DNA from: an uncultured Leptolyngbya sp.
GTDB lineage: Bacteria; Cyanobacteriota; Cyanobacteriia; Phormidesmidales; Phormidesmidaceae
Reading direction: 5' to 3'
Assembly (NCBI GenBank): GCA_937899365.1
Contig: CALBPH010000244.1
Coordinates: forward strand, 1-6,166
Length of the DNA: 6,166 bases
Numbering within the stretch: the stretch's first letter is position 1; the number at the start of each line of letters is the position of its first letter. Positions 5,821-6,166 of this stretch are shown here, piece by piece. The translations under genes and the position numbers were made by a program. The notes beneath the pieces are model-generated. The model searched no databases. It was given only the letters and a program-made list of their open reading frames with translations, and had not been told where the DNA came from.

Positions 5821-6166
5821 TTATCCCATGGCTCCCAGGGTATTTTTCCAGGTGAGTTCTTTGCAGAGCACCTGTAATGCCCGCTTATCGTCCTCATTAA
5901 AGAGGTCTGAGTCCCCCAGCTCGGTGAGTACCTGCTGGGTCAGCTGATTGGCAAAGGTGCCACCGCAGTTGAGCAGATGCCCGTAGTACTTAAACTGAGG
6001 TTTGTTGTCAGCCCCCAGGTGAAACTGGTGGCGGCTCTGGGCATCCATGCAGTACACGGGAGTGTTTACAGGCACTACATTTCGCGGAATCCCATGTTGA
6101 CCACAGGTTTGGCCGGTTTGGTCGGTCAAGCTGCCCACCAGAACAACGTTTAGTAGGGTTTTGGTT
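5821..6166 (-). CDS. Unrecognised protein, C-terminal part (5' end outside window)
   Basis: The minus-strand frame is open from the right edge to TAA at 5823-5821, giving about 114 residues. A GTG at 6138 gives a 105-residue ORF, but the frame stays open upstream (...KTLLNVVLVGSL), so the true start is probably beyond the window. Visible features are a short hydrophobic run (LLNVVLVGSL), TCGQHGIPRNVVPVNTPVYC, LNCGGTF and an Asp/Glu-rich stretch near the end. Four Cys residues occur (TCGQ, VYCM, LNCG, VLCK). I do not recognise the family and propose no function. It is not dnaN, the gene I recall upstream of purL in several cyanobacteria. It is co-directional with purL but separated by 291 bp and a terminator. 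Confidence 0.6.
   Translation of the reverse strand, partial: TKTLLNVVLVGSLTDQTGQTCGQHGIPRNVVPVNTPVYCMDAQSRHQFHLGADNKPQFKYYGHLLNCGGTFANQLTQQVLTELGDSDLFNEDDKRALQVLCKELTWKNTLGAMG

Overview
The window looks like a chromosomal segment of a cyanobacterium. The evidence is an outer-membrane porin of the cyanobacterial SLH/OprB-like type, a purL-purF pair of the kind found in many cyanobacteria, a short KOW/SH3-like protein of cyanobacterial style, and one HIP1 octamer (GCGATCGC) inside purL. No mobile element, CRISPR array, tRNA or rRNA is visible.

Layout, left to right. Positions 1-821 (+) hold the C-terminal part of the porin, followed by a perfect intrinsic terminator at 842-879. Positions 880-1065 are non-coding and contain small inverted repeats. 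At 1066-1254 (-) lies a 62-residue KOW/SH3-like protein with a plausible promoter at 1303-1332. The rest of 1255-1511 is non-coding, with a 12-bp palindrome. purF (1512-3002, -) and purL (3196-5529, -) follow, transcribed purL then purF, with 193 bp between them. Positions 5530-5820 are a 291-bp regulatory region. At 5821-6166 (-) is the C-terminal part of an unrecognised protein that runs off the right edge.

Function. PurF (amidophosphoribosyltransferase) and PurL (FGAM synthase large subunit) catalyse steps 1 and 4 of de novo IMP synthesis. The partners PurQ and PurS are not in the window. PurF keeps the processed N-terminal Cys and the four Cys ligands of the Fe-S-containing (Bacillus-type) enzymes.

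The most interesting stretch is upstream of purL. Reading in the purL direction it holds three phased GATCAC half-sites, including one exact TGTGA-N6-TCACA palindrome (the CRP/SYCRP1 consensus). Next come a weak -10 element, an 8-bp hairpin and a strong intrinsic terminator with nine U residues, all before purL starts. This could encode a short cAMP-regulated small RNA of about 80 nt, or a terminated purL leader that needs read-through. The arrangement is seen in the sequence; the function is inference.
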